In this document: positions 10,152 through 22,059 of the stretch, one piece after another | Layout: each line of letters starts with the position of its first letter | Position numbering within the stretch: the first letter of the stretch is position 1 | Origin: Brachynemurus nebulosus | Taxonomy: Eukaryota; Arthropoda; Insecta; Neuroptera; Myrmeleontidae | Direction: 5' to 3' | Length of the DNA stretch: 64,000 bases | Assembly (NCBI GenBank): GCA_035578155.1 | Contig: JAPWDM010000023.1 | Location: 2,889,829 to 2,953,828 of the forward strand | Made by a program: the position numbers and the translations under genes | Notes under the pieces: generated by a model | What the model saw: the letters and a program-made list of their open reading frames with translations, nothing else | The model's database searches: none | What the model was told of the DNA's origin: nothing

Positions 10152-10825
10152 TAAGCGTATCTTGAGACTTCATTTTTTTACATTTTTAAACTAAATCTAT
10201 ATACTATATACAATATATTCATTTACATATCTATGGTCCTGGGAGATTCTATGACAGGAGTATTTTAATTTGATAAACCGAATTGACGTGATTAATTCGT
10301 TCAATGGCTTTGAAATTTTTTTAATGTACCTACCTAACATAGACGTGCTCGTTACTCAATGATAACTCGAAATCAATTTACCATATGCACGTATTTGTAT
10401 GTGCCCAATCCATTGAAAACTGCGGCAGGCAATATACGAACTGGTGAATTACTGATTTATTTAGAGCGCTACAGTCGTCCTAATCCAGTTGAGTGCGAAT
10501 ATTTAAAGGTATCAATATGGCAGACAGCAAATAGTAATCATATGAGTATAGCCAACCACAGAGAATTACAATGGTCGGTTAACTTTTCAAGCTTTCAATT
10601 GTCAATTGCCAATGCATAATGACAATTAATTTATAGAGGAATTTTATAGTATACTGAAACTGAATTTGTACATTTTCACTGTGGGTTTAATCAACAATTT
10701 CATTTTCAAAACGCATCGAAGAGATTTCAGTTGTAGGTATAAATATGTAACCAGTAGAAATCGGTTTTTGTGTTTCGTATATTTGCTGCTTTTCCTCGAA
10801 TTGCGGTTAAATTAACCCAAAAACC
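10152..10825. other. Unassigned DNA; one 86-codon ORF of no recognised family
   Basis: The ORF at 10359-10619 has ordinary composition but no domain I recognise, and there is no splice or promoter context to support it. Confidence 0.3.
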
Positions 10826-10827
10826 TA

Positions 10828-11664
10828 CACGGAGAGAAAATTCATATAAAAATTACTGTGCTCAGCACTACAATCGACGTGTAAAAGGCGAACATATTCA
10901 ATTTTGTACGGTAAAAATATAAAAATTATAATTAATCATAGAATATTTAAAGGATAGAATATTGTTTCCGTAATATTATCTCCGTAAAATTTGTAAAACA
11001 GCACAGTAAAAAGTTCCGTTCCCGACAAAAAAATATTTTTTAATTGTTTCTCTTACAAAAATTACCATGCTGTATTATAATACTTGAAATGCTAATAGTA
11101 GAAAGAAAAAAAGAGAAAGAAGGTTATGTGTGTTGTGAACGCTATTGAAATGTACCTCACTCATAGCAAGTCACATAGCGAACCATAGGTTTGGACGACC
11201 AACTTGGTCGGACGGGTCGGACCAAGCACCTTGATTCATTAGACTGTCTTACAAGCAGCAAGCAGTATTCATTACACTGTCTTAGAGGACGGGGATGTCA
11301 CCGTTTAATTCATCATTTTGTTACTTCACTATCTTTAGTATTAGAATATATTGTTGGCAATCATTTTTGTATGCATCATAAAGAATCGAAAGTCGGAAAA
11401 GATCGGGCATCTTCGAAGTTTTTACAGGTACCGGCTAAGCAACATAAGGTTGCGGGTCAGATGCGCCAATGAAAGAGTACGATAACAAGAATTAAACTAT
11501 AACATTATGCATAAGAGTGTGAAAAAAGTTGTGTTAGCACATGAAATTTTACCATGCTAGCACATATTTTTTATTTTGGTCGTCGATCGCGCACGCATTT
11601 TAAGAGAGCATGGTAATTTTTCTGAAATTTTATCTACAAAAATTATATGATTTTTCTCTCCGTG
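10828..11664. mobile_element. TA-flanked (mariner/Tc1-type) non-autonomous element
   Basis: The inverted ends are CACGGAGAGAAAATTCATAT and ATATGATTTTTCTCTCCGTG, with TA on both sides (10826-10827 and 11665-11666). The interior has no transposase; the 93-codon ORF at 11191-11472 shows no known motif. Short words around TCCGTAAAAT and CACAGTAAAA recur subterminally, as in the element at 697-1735. Confidence 0.75.
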
Positions 11665-11666
11665 TA

Positions 11667-12718
11667 TATATCTCCAAAAGTCACCGGCATAACTGACCAA
11701 AATACTGTTAATTCAATAGTTTTAATCCACAGGAGATTTACTAATAGTGAGCCCAAGAAACCCCCAATTTGAAGCTTAACATTTCGCAAACGGAGCTTAA
11801 AAATGAAAAATTATAAACTGAACCTCAATTTCATTTTAAAAGCCCTTTCTAACGCTACGTCGCTTCGTATAATGGGGTCCGTGAAAAAAAAATGGTTATC
11901 ACTACTTTCCAAAACCGGTAAATACCTCAAAAAAGGACAAACATTTTTATCGTCCCGGATTAATGTTTCCTACCCGTAGTACGTACGTACAAAATGTCAT
12001 GTTCAAGGTCAAAATTGGGGAAACTCTAGAAATTTAACAGATAAACATCGCAAAACGGTTAGGCTTCCGAAATTTTTCCCCAGAACCCTAATAAAGTAGT
12101 CCAAAAGAGAATAAACTTTACTGTTATTATCAATAATTTATCAAAAAAAGTCATCTACCTGTCTATCCTATCTAGAGTCTTACTGATTTAAAATTTTATC
12201 CCCAGCACTCTCACCATTTATTAATTTTTACAATTACAAGAACTTTTGACGGAATAAATGGCTTAATTAAGCTCATTTCATTACGACAATTTACTCAAAC
12301 CAGTGCGTTGAGTTAACAAACGTCAGTAACATCACGTTTGCAAAAATTTTTAAAATTTTTTTATGGACATTGATAAAAAAAACATAAATAAATAAATTGC
12401 CAAGAAATGAAAATATAAATAAATTCATAAACAAAACGAGTATGTATATGTATTACAGTATATTGTGGTTACTAAAATAATTTAGTCGTATAATTTTGTA
12501 AAGTATTAAGCAGGATTTATTTATACCATTCATAATTTAACGGGTATTATAAATATTTAAAATTATATGCCGACTATCTATCTAAATTTAGGTATGAAAT
12601 ACTTATTGTCCACCTCGAATATAATACGTTTAAAAAATATGGGACAATAATCTAAAAAGATTAAACAATTATAATATTTAAGGTTTTTAAAAATAAATTA
12701 ACTAATCTTATATATTAT
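11667..12718. other. Unassigned AT-rich DNA
   Basis: No gene or RNA seen. Confidence 0.3.
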
Positions 12719-12720
12719 AT

Positions 12721-12842
12721 AAAAATCTCATGTCACGATGTATGTTCGAGATAAACTCCGAAACTACTGAACCGATTTTGATCAAATTTGGTAACTATCG
12801 ATAATTTGGTTCAACTTAAAAGATAGAATAGATTTTATCTCA
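12721..12842 (+). repeat. Fragment of a widespread arthropod-type dispersed repeat
   Basis: The stretch containing CTCATGTCACGATGTATGTT, then AACTCCGAAACTACTGAACC and GATTTTGAT is a word string common in many insect genomes as part of non-autonomous repeats. Class is not determined and it is alone in this window. Confidence 0.45.
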
Positions 12843-12869
12843 ATTACTGACCTTAATATTTTTTTTGCA

Positions 12870-14104
12870 AATTAACAGCCTTATTAATGAGGAACATAAA
12901 ATCATACTAACACCATTTTTGCATCACATTAGAATCATTTTAGTAAAACCATATTAATGAGCAAATGTCAAGTAAAAACTTTGTTTTTGTATGCTATTAG
13001 TGCTTTGTCGTATTAATAAGCCCACTTAAAATAATACTAAAATCATTTTAAGCTTAGTAGTATTTTAAAATTTAAAATCAATCTAACCCATGTTTTACAT
13101 TATTTTAAACACTATTTCTATGGTAATAATTTTTTTTAATATAATTTTTTAATAATAGTAAAATGAAGGAGATTAATATAAACGAAGAAATTTTTGTTAT
13201 AGTAAAAGTTAATTTACTGGGTGTTGAAGGAAATTAAAAAATATATATGCCACGTGTTGATCCGCTGTAAACTTTTTATGGCCCTAGTTTTAAGAAAAAA
13301 TCTCGAATGAGAAAAGACACTGCTTGTTTTGTTATAAATTTAATTGGTAATGGTATGACTCAAATTAATAATAATCCCGGAGAAAGAGTTAATGAGTCTA
13401 CTCAAATAATGATTGCGATAAGATATTTCGCAAAAGATTCATATGACCAAGATGTAGACGATTATTCGCTCGGTTACGACCACAATTTATTCAATTTCCT
13501 CAACGAAACGTATTACAAGAAATAAAAATTGGGTTCTATGAAATCACCCATTGTCCGTTAGTTGTCATTTTATTAAAATAATTAATCCATAAATATCAAA
13601 ATAAAATAAAAAATTACAATAATATTTTTTGTAATCCTAGCAAGTCACAAAAATAGTAAACAATAATAATAATAAACCATGGCGACAAATGCCTTTGATT
13701 TGTAATTTTTAGTTTTTACAGTATATTTTATTTATATTGACGCTTTATGTAATATTCAAATTTTGTTAAAAATGCATTGAAAAACTAAAAAAAATTAAAT
13801 ATCACATTTCTGCTTGTATTTTTTTTTTTTTAAATTTTACATCACTTATATTCACCAAAAATTGGATATTTATTGAGAAACTTTTTTTAACTATTTTACG
13901 TATGTGTCTAAATGTTAGAAATATATTATTTTATATAGATATTTTTTTTCAAAATGCAACATCATGCAACCTTACTGAACGCAATCTTTTTAAAATCTTT
14001 TTAAAACAATTTTAACTAAAATCATCTTAAAATGGTTTTATTAATACGATACATTTAAAATCAAGTTAACATGCTTTTAGTTAAAATGGTTTTAAGCCAC
14101 AGAC
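12870..14104. mobile_element. Probable PIF/Harbinger-type element remnant with AAAATCATTTT subterminal repeats
   Basis: Both flanks of the transposase fragment at 13238-13525 contain many AAAATCATTTTA/TAAAACCAT words, mirrored on the two sides (left 12885-13060, right 13990-14100). The ends are only roughly placed and I could not confirm a target duplication. Confidence 0.5.
13238..13525 (+). pseudogene. Harbinger transposase fragment (N-terminal domain)
   Basis: The open frame from 13307 contains MRKDTACFVINLIGN and, after a linker, STQIMIAIRYFAKDSYDQDV. Upstream in the same frame, past a stop codon, RVDPL and GPSFKKKSR are seen. The order F/Y-R-M-(x)-K-D-T, I-x-L-I, then Q-(I/L)-(M/L)-I-A-(L/I)-R-(F/Y)-(F/Y)-A is the hallmark of the helix-turn-helix region of PIF/Harbinger transposases. 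The ATG is internal to the domain, a stop interrupts it upstream, and the catalytic domain is missing. Confidence 0.6.
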
Positions 14105-14185
14105 CAGTGAACATATTATATTTTATATTATAGAGACATATAATATAAATGTATTATTGAAGCAATCAGCTACGAGTGTTATGAC

Positions 14186-14541
14186 CACAGAGGACAGAGA
14201 CAACATATCTATGCCTACACTACTGGAACCAATGTAACATGTAAGAGATAGACAATATGTTGTATACACACACTGGGTTTACATTGTATTAGTGGGATTT
14301 TGTGTATTCGTGTGAGTAACGCAGATAGTAGGGGGCGGTCACGTGGGTCAGACACCACACGCATGTACTAGGGGATGTAACCGATGTAACAATACCAACA
14401 ACAATCAAGTCCATTATCGTGTGGTTGATATTCAATCATCGACTGCTACTGACAAACTGACAACTAAGAAGCCTAATGAGCACAGAAGGACACACTCGTG
14501 ATTTCAGAAAAGAGATAGATGCGGCGTCTCTGTCCTCTGTG
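14186..14541. mobile_element. Small hAT-like MITE with 8-bp target duplication
   Basis: Perfect inverted ends CACAGAGGACAGAGAC and GTCTCTGTCCTCTGTG are flanked by the exact 8-bp repeat GTTATGAC (14178-14185 and 14542-14549). 356 bp, no coding capacity. Eight-base duplications are typical of hAT-type insertion. The perfect ends point to a young insertion. Confidence 0.85.
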
Positions 14542-14852
14542 GTTATGACTAAGTTACGACCTCAATAGGATTCTGTTATGTAGTAATTGATTCGTATCCG
14601 TAGTTACACTTTTAAATAATTATTGTCAAAATATAATATTGATAATAAAATTTTACTTTTTGGAGAAGAAACTGCAAAACTTTGAAAGAAGAAAAGTGAT
14701 ATTCGCTTTATTTTTAAAATACGTACGTATACAAATTATGTCCTGCAATAATTACAGTCGCATTTGCTCAAAAATTGACATTATATTATTTCATTAAATT
14801 TCACCCGTCTCACCCTTGTTATCTGCTTCAGGAAAAATACCTAGAAACTGGC

Positions 14853-14936
<84 letters not shown>
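14853..14936. repeat. (TA)n microsatellite
   Basis: About 84 bp of alternating T and A with a single C interruption near the left edge. Unlike the other long TA arrays in the window, its flanks match neither TA-1 nor TA-2. ORFs of Tyr-Ile repeats across it are artefacts. Confidence 0.9.
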
Positions 14937-14937
<1 letters not shown>

Positions 14938-15326
14938 CTAGTTGCAGAGTTTTTGAGGTATCAAAGTCCAACAAAAAGGAAAGATGTATTTTTAGTAAGA
15001 GATATACATATTTTATTATATTAAGAAGATAAAATACTTTTGCAATAAAGATGGATATAGAGTAATTATGTCTAAACTCCCCCTATTAGTTGTTATATCT
15101 CTCACTCAGGTAATATTGAACGATACATACAATGTATAAAAATACACTACGTTGTAAAAAAAAGTAATCGATTTTGAAATAGTTTGCTTATTTATATAGT
15201 AATGCAATGATGTACCTACTTAAATAAGTAATTTTAAATTAAATAACTAATATAAAGAAATTACCTTTACTAACTCTGAATACTTCGAAGTAAAAAATGA
15301 AGTAGTTGTTATTGTTATCTTATTTG
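14937..15326. other. Unassigned DNA
   Basis: No gene recognised. Confidence 0.3.
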
Positions 15327-15579
15327 TTAGTCACTATCACTTGAACTTTCATCACACACAAAAAAAGCTTCCGATCCATCATTTTTTTTTTGCTTCACTA
15401 GCTATTCTAGTTAAAGTTGCCAGCGATATACCCGTAGCTGCAGTAACACGATTTTTAACTTGAGTTAGTGGGATTTTCACACCATCACTTTCACTTTTCA
15501 TAAACACTAACACATTTAAAATGATAAGTTTTGCTTGTGGACTTAACATTTTATTTTTAATACTCGTATTCATTTCCAT
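15327..15579 (-). pseudogene. Small helix-turn-helix protein remnant, transposase-like, with frameshift
   Basis: From ATG at 15579 the minus strand encodes a 66-residue frame with LSPQAKLIILNVLVF, then IPLTQVKNRVTAATGIS and LATLTRIASEA. The pattern I-(I/L)-N-V followed by a second part with R-x-x-A-A-T-G-(I/V)-S-x-x-T-(L/V)-x-R-I resembles the N-terminal helix-turn-helix of some Tc1-like insect transposases. A run of ten T's (15382-15391 region) shifts the frame; in the next frame the protein would continue with FFVCDESSSDSD and stop at 15327. Nothing follows it, so it is a remnant or a short orphan exon. The family call is tentative. Confidence 0.45.
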
Positions 15580-15599
15580 ATTTAAATTAATTAAATATC

Positions 15600-16202
15600 A
15601 ATAGATAAAAACCCGATTAAAATAGAGGGTATAAAAAAGTATAATAGTAATCAAGAATACGATAAGTTAAAAAAAAAATTGTTAAAATATCGAAAATTGT
15701 ATCTCGCAGGTAAAGCACTTGACTAGCCAAAGCTAAGTAAAAGTACTGATTCTAAAAATTACAAATTTATTTGTAAACATACAAATTTTGTAAAACTAGT
15801 AAACAGATTTTATTGAAAAATTCATAATAATAGCAATATTTACAAAGGTAGGTTTTATGCAGGTTTTATGACTGTATCAGGTAGTTCAATAAAATTGAAT
15901 ACATTTCAATTAATTAACCACTGAAAAGTACAGACTTTAAAAGAGAAAATTGTAGACCGTTTTATTATTTGCAATATTTAGTAAATTGTTCAGAAAGTAT
16001 AAAATATTAAAAATTAAACGTTTCTAAACTACAAGAAATATGTAATATAATTAAAACTAGAAATACCTATGATAAGAAATTTAATGTTTCAAAACGACTT
16101 AACGCTACCAATTTTAAAATATTAAATACTAACAGGAAAAATTTTTATGAAAAATACCCTTACATAGTAATAATAACATATTTTGGTATTTATAAATACG
16201 AT
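15600..16202. other. Unassigned AT-rich DNA
   Basis: No gene or repeat recognised. Confidence 0.3.
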
Positions 16203-16398
16203 TTTTTTAATGGTGTAGACCCTTATTTACGACTATTTACGACATTTTTACACCATTAGAAAGAGGAGGAAAAATCATATCAAAAGGTTTTTAAACCATC
16301 GTTCTATGTAAATTGGCCTCGGAGAAAAACGAATTTTTATAAACGGAAATTCGCTATGTTATCCAGGATACTACGAAAAGGGTATTTTAATCTTTAGA
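16203..16398 (+). mobile_element. TA-1 element, right-end fragment
   Basis: It matches 29990-30170 of the complete copy: ACACCATTAGAAAGAGGA, then the GAGAAAAACGAATTTTTATA block, then TCGCTATGTTATCCAGGAT and ...GGGTATTTTA. The left half and the (TA)n core are absent. Confidence 0.75.
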
Positions 16399-16647
16399 TG
16401 ATAATTACAGCGAGTAGAGCGTCAACCATTTAGGGACTTGTGAAGTGACACGTTCCAATGAAAGGCTTCTACAGCCACCGTTCTTATATAAATATGGTGT
16501 AACACTTTAAAGTAATTGTAAATAAAATAACAAACCTTAAAAATATTCTCCCGGAATTTCTTTTTTCCTTGTTAAAAAAAAATTCCGGGAATTACCTTTA
16601 TTTTCGCTTCCCATAATCACCGAAAATTGCAGGTACACACAATTATA

Positions 16648-18483
16648 CAGGGTGTCCCAAAAGTCAACGATATCCCTTGGAGGGACGATAGACCAGCTCA
16701 TGCCTGACCAGAATATCAAAATATTGTCTGATAAAATATCGTTGGTTTTCAAGATATTGGCACTTTTATGGATTTCGGGAAAATCGACATTTTTTATCAG
16801 ATTTTCGAGTACCACAGCTGCAAGATTTGATTTTCTGAAATTCTATTTTTGCTACGCAACCCTGAAGGGTTCTTTTGTGGATCACAATCCAAAGTAAGGA
16901 TAATAGACCTAATATCTTGAAAAAAATAAGCCCTTTTAGGTCGATTAATACATAAATCTTTTTTTGGTAGCTAAGTTTGACTCTTCATACTGCAAAAGAA
17001 ATGTACCGCCCTACCCGGCGGGCAAGTTATGTTAAAAAATTGCTCATTTACTGTAGTTTTTAAAATGGTCTAATATTTGCTTCGCTTTACTTTAGAAAAA
17101 TAGTTATTGCTATGTTACTGCAAAAAAATGTCATTGTGAAATTATTCCACTAATTACCTTCAAATTATTTCAGTTACTCGCAGACACTTTTGCGCCTAGA
17201 TGAACCGAAGATAGATGACGACCGAAGATATAAATTACGGATATTTATTTGAAATTAAACATAACATTGAAAATCAAAGAATGTGTTCAAACTGTCTGCT
17301 GCCAAGTCGAATCTAGCCGGTCGAATCTGCCAAGTCGAATCTAGCCGGTTTGAAAAAGATATTTTTATTCGTCTTGCACATCTTGCAATATTTATTTATA
17401 ATTCACGTCTTGCGTGGTCTTAGCTCATTAAAATTATTTATTGGTTTTGGATAGGTTTTATTCTTTAAACAATCCCAGTAAAAAAAATTCTAGTGGATTT
17501 AAAACTAGAAACTGGAGTGGACACAGAATGGGACCAAGGCGACCCATCCATCTCTGAGGCTAAACTTGGATTGAAAAATTTCTTACTTCACCTACATAAT
17601 GAGCTGGACAGCCATCGTTTTGAAGCCAACTAACTCCACGTGTGGCCAAAGGAACATTTTCTAAAAGATTAGGGAGTCTATTTTCTAAAAAATTTTGATA
17701 AATTTCTCCGCTCAGATTTCCAAGCAATTTAAATGGACCTATTATTTGGTCGTTCAGTGTTCCGATCCACAAATGTACCTTAAAGTGATATTGTAACCCT
17801 TCTTCTCGTAACTGAATGTGGGTTTTCGACATCATAACTATGAAGATTGTGCATTTTAATGAACCCATCCTTTTTGAATGTGCCTTCATACATCCATAAA
17901 ATTTTATTCAGGAATTCTGAGCTTTCTCTATCTTTTTGTAACATACTTCGTCAAAATTAGACATGACTAACGTAGTCATGTCGCGTGCATTGCGCATCCA
18001 TCTTCGGTTTACACAGGCGCAAAAGTGTCTGTAGGTGACTGAAATAAATTGAAAATAATTATTGAAATAATTTCACAATAACCTTTTTTTGCAGTAAAAT
18101 AGCAATAACTTTTTCTCTAAAGTAAAGCGAAGCAAATATTCTACCATTTAAAACTACAATAAATGGGCAATCTTTTAACATAACTTGCCCGGGTAGGGCG
18201 GTACATTTCTTTTACAGTATGAAGAGTCAAACTTAGCTAACAAAAAAAGGTTTATGTATGAATCGGCCAAAAACGATTTATTTTTTCCAAGATATTAGGT
18301 CTATTGGATTGTGATCTACAAAAGGACTCTTCAGGGTTGCGTAATAAAAATTAGAATTTACACAAAAGTGCCAATATCTTGAAAACCAACGATATTTTAC
18401 CAGACGATATTTTGATATTCTGGTCAGGCATGAGCTGGTCTATCATCCCTCCAAGGGATATCGTTGACTTTTGCGACATTCTG
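16648..18483 (-). mobile_element. Mariner/Tc1-type transposon with long terminal inverted repeats
   Basis: The ends CAGGGTGTCCCAAAAGTCAA and its counterpart CAGAATGTCGCAAAAGTCAA (minus strand) begin long, diverged inverted repeats: about 16648-17212 and about 17997-18483. TA lies outside both ends (16646-16647, 18484-18485). Between them is one broken transposase on the minus strand. The ORFs that cover the arms are shadows of the inverted repeats. A direct duplication of CCAAGTCGAATCTAGCCGG occurs at about 17300 and 17330. Its coding part is decayed, so it cannot move alone. Confidence 0.85.
17455..17990 (-). pseudogene. Mariner/Tc1-superfamily DDE transposase pseudogene
   Basis: Read from 17990 down: FLNKILWMYEGTFKKDGFI and NLHSYDVENPHSV in one frame; then after a frameshift VHLWIGTLNDQIIGPF, LSGEIYQNFLENRLPNLLEN and WLQNDGCPAHY; then past a stop RWMGRLGPI and NPLEFFLLGLF. 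This is the catalytic domain of a Tc1/mariner-type transposase in correct order. The first catalytic Asp, expected in the W-T-D-E-S block, is replaced by Tyr (WMYEG); the second (QND) remains; an acidic Glu remains near the third position (PLEFF). One frameshift and at least one stop show it is dead. The N-terminal DNA-binding domain is missing. Confidence 0.8.
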
Positions 18484-18485
18484 TA

Positions 18486-19164
18486 TATACTTCCGTTTTT
18501 CCTAAAAAGCAATTCATATGAACATTTTTAAAAATCTTTTGAAGTTATTCGAATATTTATTATACAGGAATTCTACTATTTACAAAATATACTTAAAGTA
18601 ATACCAAAGCATAGAAATATAATAAAACGTATCTATCTATATGTTTTCCGAATGCAATTTAAAATTTTTCGAAATTGTTAAAATCAATTTGTGGTTGGTA
18701 TTGAAAACGTGCTATGAATGATACTTGTAACGTAATCGTTTTCCCGGTTTTATAATATTTTTCAAGTGGTTTATTAGAAGAGAATTGCTATTGAAAAATT
18801 GATTTGAAAACTTATAATATCAAAGTGAATTTATATGTATACAAAAATACACAATCATAACTACCTATTGATAACTAGGTACAGTAACAATATAATATAG
18901 AAAAATGTTCGATTGAACTAAAGGTAAAATGGGTTAAGGAAGTGTAATACAATATTTTCTTTGTGTTTTTGCACTTAAAATATAATTTGCATCATTTTCT
19001 CATAATTTCGACCCAAAATGAAAGTAATTTGTACATTCCGATTTTATACAATGACTTATTTTTGCAGGAGAACACTTTTTACTTTAACATTTTTGTAAAC
19101 AGATGAAAAAAAAAATTTATGTGATGAAGTAGGATCATTAGAAAAAACATTTATGTATACCTAT
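18486..19164. other. Unassigned AT-rich DNA
   Basis: No gene or repeat recognised. Confidence 0.3.
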
Positions 19165-19315
19165 AACGTAAAAGCCCTTATACAGGAACGCGTTCAATAC
19201 TCGAACAGTTTTGATATTTATCGCTTTTTTTTTTTTTTTCAAAAATAACTTCATTAATATATAAAATATCAAAACTGTTCGAGTATTGAACGCGTTCGGG
19301 TATAGGGGCTTTTAC
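19165..19315. mobile_element. TA-flanked MITE, uninterrupted relative of 6235-7400
   Basis: Inverted ends run from ACGTAAAAGCCC through GAACGCGTTCAATACTCGAA to CAGTTTTGATATTTAT, mirrored on the right up to GGGGCTTTTACCC. About 150 bp in all, with TA outside. The arms can pair for about 60 bp, so a transcript would fold as a hairpin. Confidence 0.8.
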
Positions 19316-19359
19316 CCTATGCTTAAAATAAATTTTGTCAATTTGATTGTACAATTGTA

Positions 19360-20790
19360 CAACTCACACGCAGATCACTATAATTTAATCAATTATCGTA
19401 ATTCGAAACAATTTCGTAAAGCTTCATTTGAGAAAAAAAAAAATTAATTTTGATGACGTCATCAAGTTTACAAGAATTTTTCGATGTCTAGGGGACGGGC
19501 GGGCAAGACAGAGAGGTCGGGAAAAAAGAATAATAGCCTAACTGAGCTAGTTAGATGTATGATTAACTCAGATCTAATGTCGTTTGCTTCTTCACTTTGA
19601 ACTTAATACGATCATTTGTCAAAAGGAGGCACTGAAGTTTATTTGCGTGTTTAGTGACCGAAAAACTGTTTTGACGAGAAAAAAAATCAGTAAATAGATA
19701 TAAGTAATTTACGAATTATTTCTTTGTATATTGCAGTTAGTTTTTTTTGGCGGGCAAAATGGAGTCAGGCAAAATGAATAATAAAATGAAGCTTCTCTAG
19801 TCAAGTAAAAATACATATATCCGCAACAGAAGACTGGATGCAATATAATGTTTGCCAGGAATGGACCCATGAAGCGTATTCTTTATACACAGGTCGATCG
19901 TCCTTTTGCGATTGTCGTCGTCGTCTTTTTGCAATAATTGCGACGATTAATTAATTTATTTTCATTAGTATTAGTTTTACCCGTCCAAGATATTCATTTT
20001 ACCCGCCCTAGTAGGGCAAAAAGAATAATTGCAACTTTTTTTTCAAATGATTTTTAATGTGGTAAGATAAGAATTTTTTTCAATTTTTTGTTTACTTTAT
20101 TAATCTTATTAATCTTTGGAATCTCGTACTTTTTTTTAGAGATCAAATTAGCATATCCTTCTTGCCCGTCCGTCCCCTACAAGACCATAAATAAAATGAC
20201 AGAAAGAATGAAACTGGAAGTGAACTATCGTTTTTCGAAGTCGTTCTTTTCATTTTTCCCAAAATTAAGGAGGTATAACCATTAGAAAAGAGATTTCTGC
20301 TGAATTTATCATATTTCTAAAAGAAATTTTGTCATTTTCATAGTAAAAATGAAAATTGCACATCCAAATTACCCTAGTTTAACCAATCATCCTGATTCAA
20401 ATCATTTCCACGAAGCTTGATTTAAAAAAAAAATTCTAATTTGATCACGTTATCAGGTTTGCCAAAATACTTCAATGCCTTAAAATAGTAAATAAAATGG
20501 TAGGAAAAAAACTGGAGGTGAACTGTAAGTTTTCGGGCTCATTCTTTTCATTTTTACCAAAGTTAAGTAGATAGGTTCACTAGAAAACGACCTCTGTCGA
20601 ATTGGTAACAATTTCAAAAGAAATTTCGTCATTTTAATAGTAAAAATGAAAAATTCACATTCAAATTATCCTAACTGAACCAATTATGCTAATTCGAAGC
20701 ACTTCTATAAAGCTTACTTTGACAAAAGGAATTTCGTAAATTTGATTACGTCATTAAGTTTACTAAAATTTTTTTAGTGCTTTCAAAATC
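19360..20790. repeat. Tandem repeat of about 305 bp, three units, first one split by a transposon
   Basis: The blocks AATAAAATG...GAAACTGGAAGTGAACT, then TTCTTTTCATTTTT, then TTTCGTCATTTT-ATAGTAAAAATGAAAA, then AAATTACCCTA and GATCACGTTATCAGG recur at 20180-20345/20350-20480 and 20485-20650/20655-20780. A third partial unit lies at 19365-19489, where the last block reads GATGACGTCATCAAG. The repeats are 70-85% alike by eye. No coding potential. Confidence 0.7.
19490..20179. mobile_element. TIR element inserted in the 305-bp tandem repeat
   Basis: Ends are AGGGGACGGGCGGGCAAGA on the left and TCTTGCCCGTCCGTCCCCT on the right. Inside, words of the type GGGCAAAATGAATA occur in both orientations near 19750-19790 and 19990-20025. 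No transposase. Superfamily is not clear; a clean duplication was not seen. Confidence 0.7.
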
Positions 20791-20792
20791 TA

Positions 20793-21132
20793 CTTAATAA
20801 ATTTCCAACACTGACTGACTGACTGACTGACAGACAACGTACAACCTAAACCGTTGGATTTAGAAGAATGAAATTTTGCACAGGAGTTTCACATGTAACG
20901 TAAGTGAGCACTAAGAAAGGATTTTTGAAAATTCATCCCCTAAGTGGGTTAAATAAGGAATGAAAATTTGTATAGAAATTCGTCATATCTGAAGTTAAAG
21001 ATATTGTATAAAATTATGTTACTATGGCTATTAAAATAAATAATGTCTTAATATTTTAATAAATCTTTGACACTGACTGACATCCAGAGATGTTGCCGAT
21101 GGTAAATCCCATCAGGTGGGTATTCGGCTAGT
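20793..21132 (-). repeat. Dispersed repeat (family ACTAG-GTATACCC), copy 2
   Basis: Inverted relative to 8176-8508 and 47114-47465. It begins CTTAATAAATTTCCAACACT, passes the (CTGA)n run at 20811-20830 and ends GGGTATTCGGCTAGT. It ends the 305-bp tandem array on its right. Confidence 0.72.
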
Positions 21133-21361
21133 CGTAAATAAAATGATATAATGATCAAAACCAAGCACGTAGGATCAAGTGCAGATACACAGAAGTGGCC
21201 ATGGAAATCATGACCTCCTTTGAACGGGAATAATTTACAATTTGATTTCTACCAAATTTAAAAATTGAATCCGCTCCGGCTAGTGACCACTCCTAAGTTT
21301 GATAAAGCTTAAACACTACAATAAAGCATGCTCCGTCAATCTGTAGACGTATAGATGAAAA

Positions 21362-21562
21362 AATTTGTCAAGTGCGTGTCGGACACGCATTATCACAGTT
21401 ACGTGGTCAATAGCCAATTTTTCGCAATTTTTAGGATAAAATGTAGGAAATTTAATAGTACGTATCGACGGATTACTACTAGAACCACGTATGTCGATTT
21501 TTCACTCTTTTGAGATAATTGACCGAAACATTATTTTCAACTGGTTTGCTACAGTTTTATTG

Positions 21563-21627
<65 letters not shown>

Positions 21628-22058
21628 AAGACATTTTTTCTTCAGAATCGTGTTCTACGGGTCCGAAAACGGATAGCGCCGTATAGAATGTATACATTCT
21701 AATTTTTTCTGTGAAAAATTCGACTAAAAGGCTGAGCACTTCTGTATTGACCCTCGTATGGTAACATACCATTAAATTATGACATAATTTGAAATTTGGA
21801 GATACGAGGTTTTGTTATTGTTAAATAACTTTCATTCTGATACATAAAATAAAATGAAATTTTTATTAGCCTATGATCAGTATAAGATGATTCTGAACAT
21901 TTATCTCAAAACAGTGAAAAATCGACATACGTGGTTCTAGCAGTAAGCCGTCGATACGTACTATTAAATTTCCTACATTTTATCCTAAAAATTGTGAAAA
22001 ATTAGCTATTGACGATGTAACTTTGATAATGCATGTCCTACACGCACTTGGTGAATTT
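21362..22058. mobile_element. (TA)n-core TIR element, family TA-2, complete copy
   Basis: Inverted arms of about 142 bp (21366-21507 and 21915-22056) begin CAAGTGCGTGTCGGACACGC and mirror at GCATGTCCTACACGCACTTG. The centre is a 62-bp (TA)n array followed by GTGTTCTACGGGTCCGAAAA and AAAAATTCGACTAAAA. A second core with the same right flank is at 50566-50780, and a decayed end at 46757-46870. No coding frame. Confidence 0.8.
21563..21625. repeat. (TA)n microsatellite inside TA-2 element
   Basis: Pure alternating TA for about 62 bp in the middle of the inverted-repeat element. The Tyr-Ile ORFs over it are artefacts. Confidence 0.9.
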
Positions 22059-22059
22059 A

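Noticed and set aside
11191..11472. 93-codon plus ORF as a gene
   Set aside because: It lies wholly inside a TA-flanked non-autonomous element and shows no transposase motif.
16537..16897. ORFs on both strands at the left end of the mariner element
   Set aside because: They read through the long inverted repeat; the right arm gives similar peptides in the other orientation, so they are shadows.
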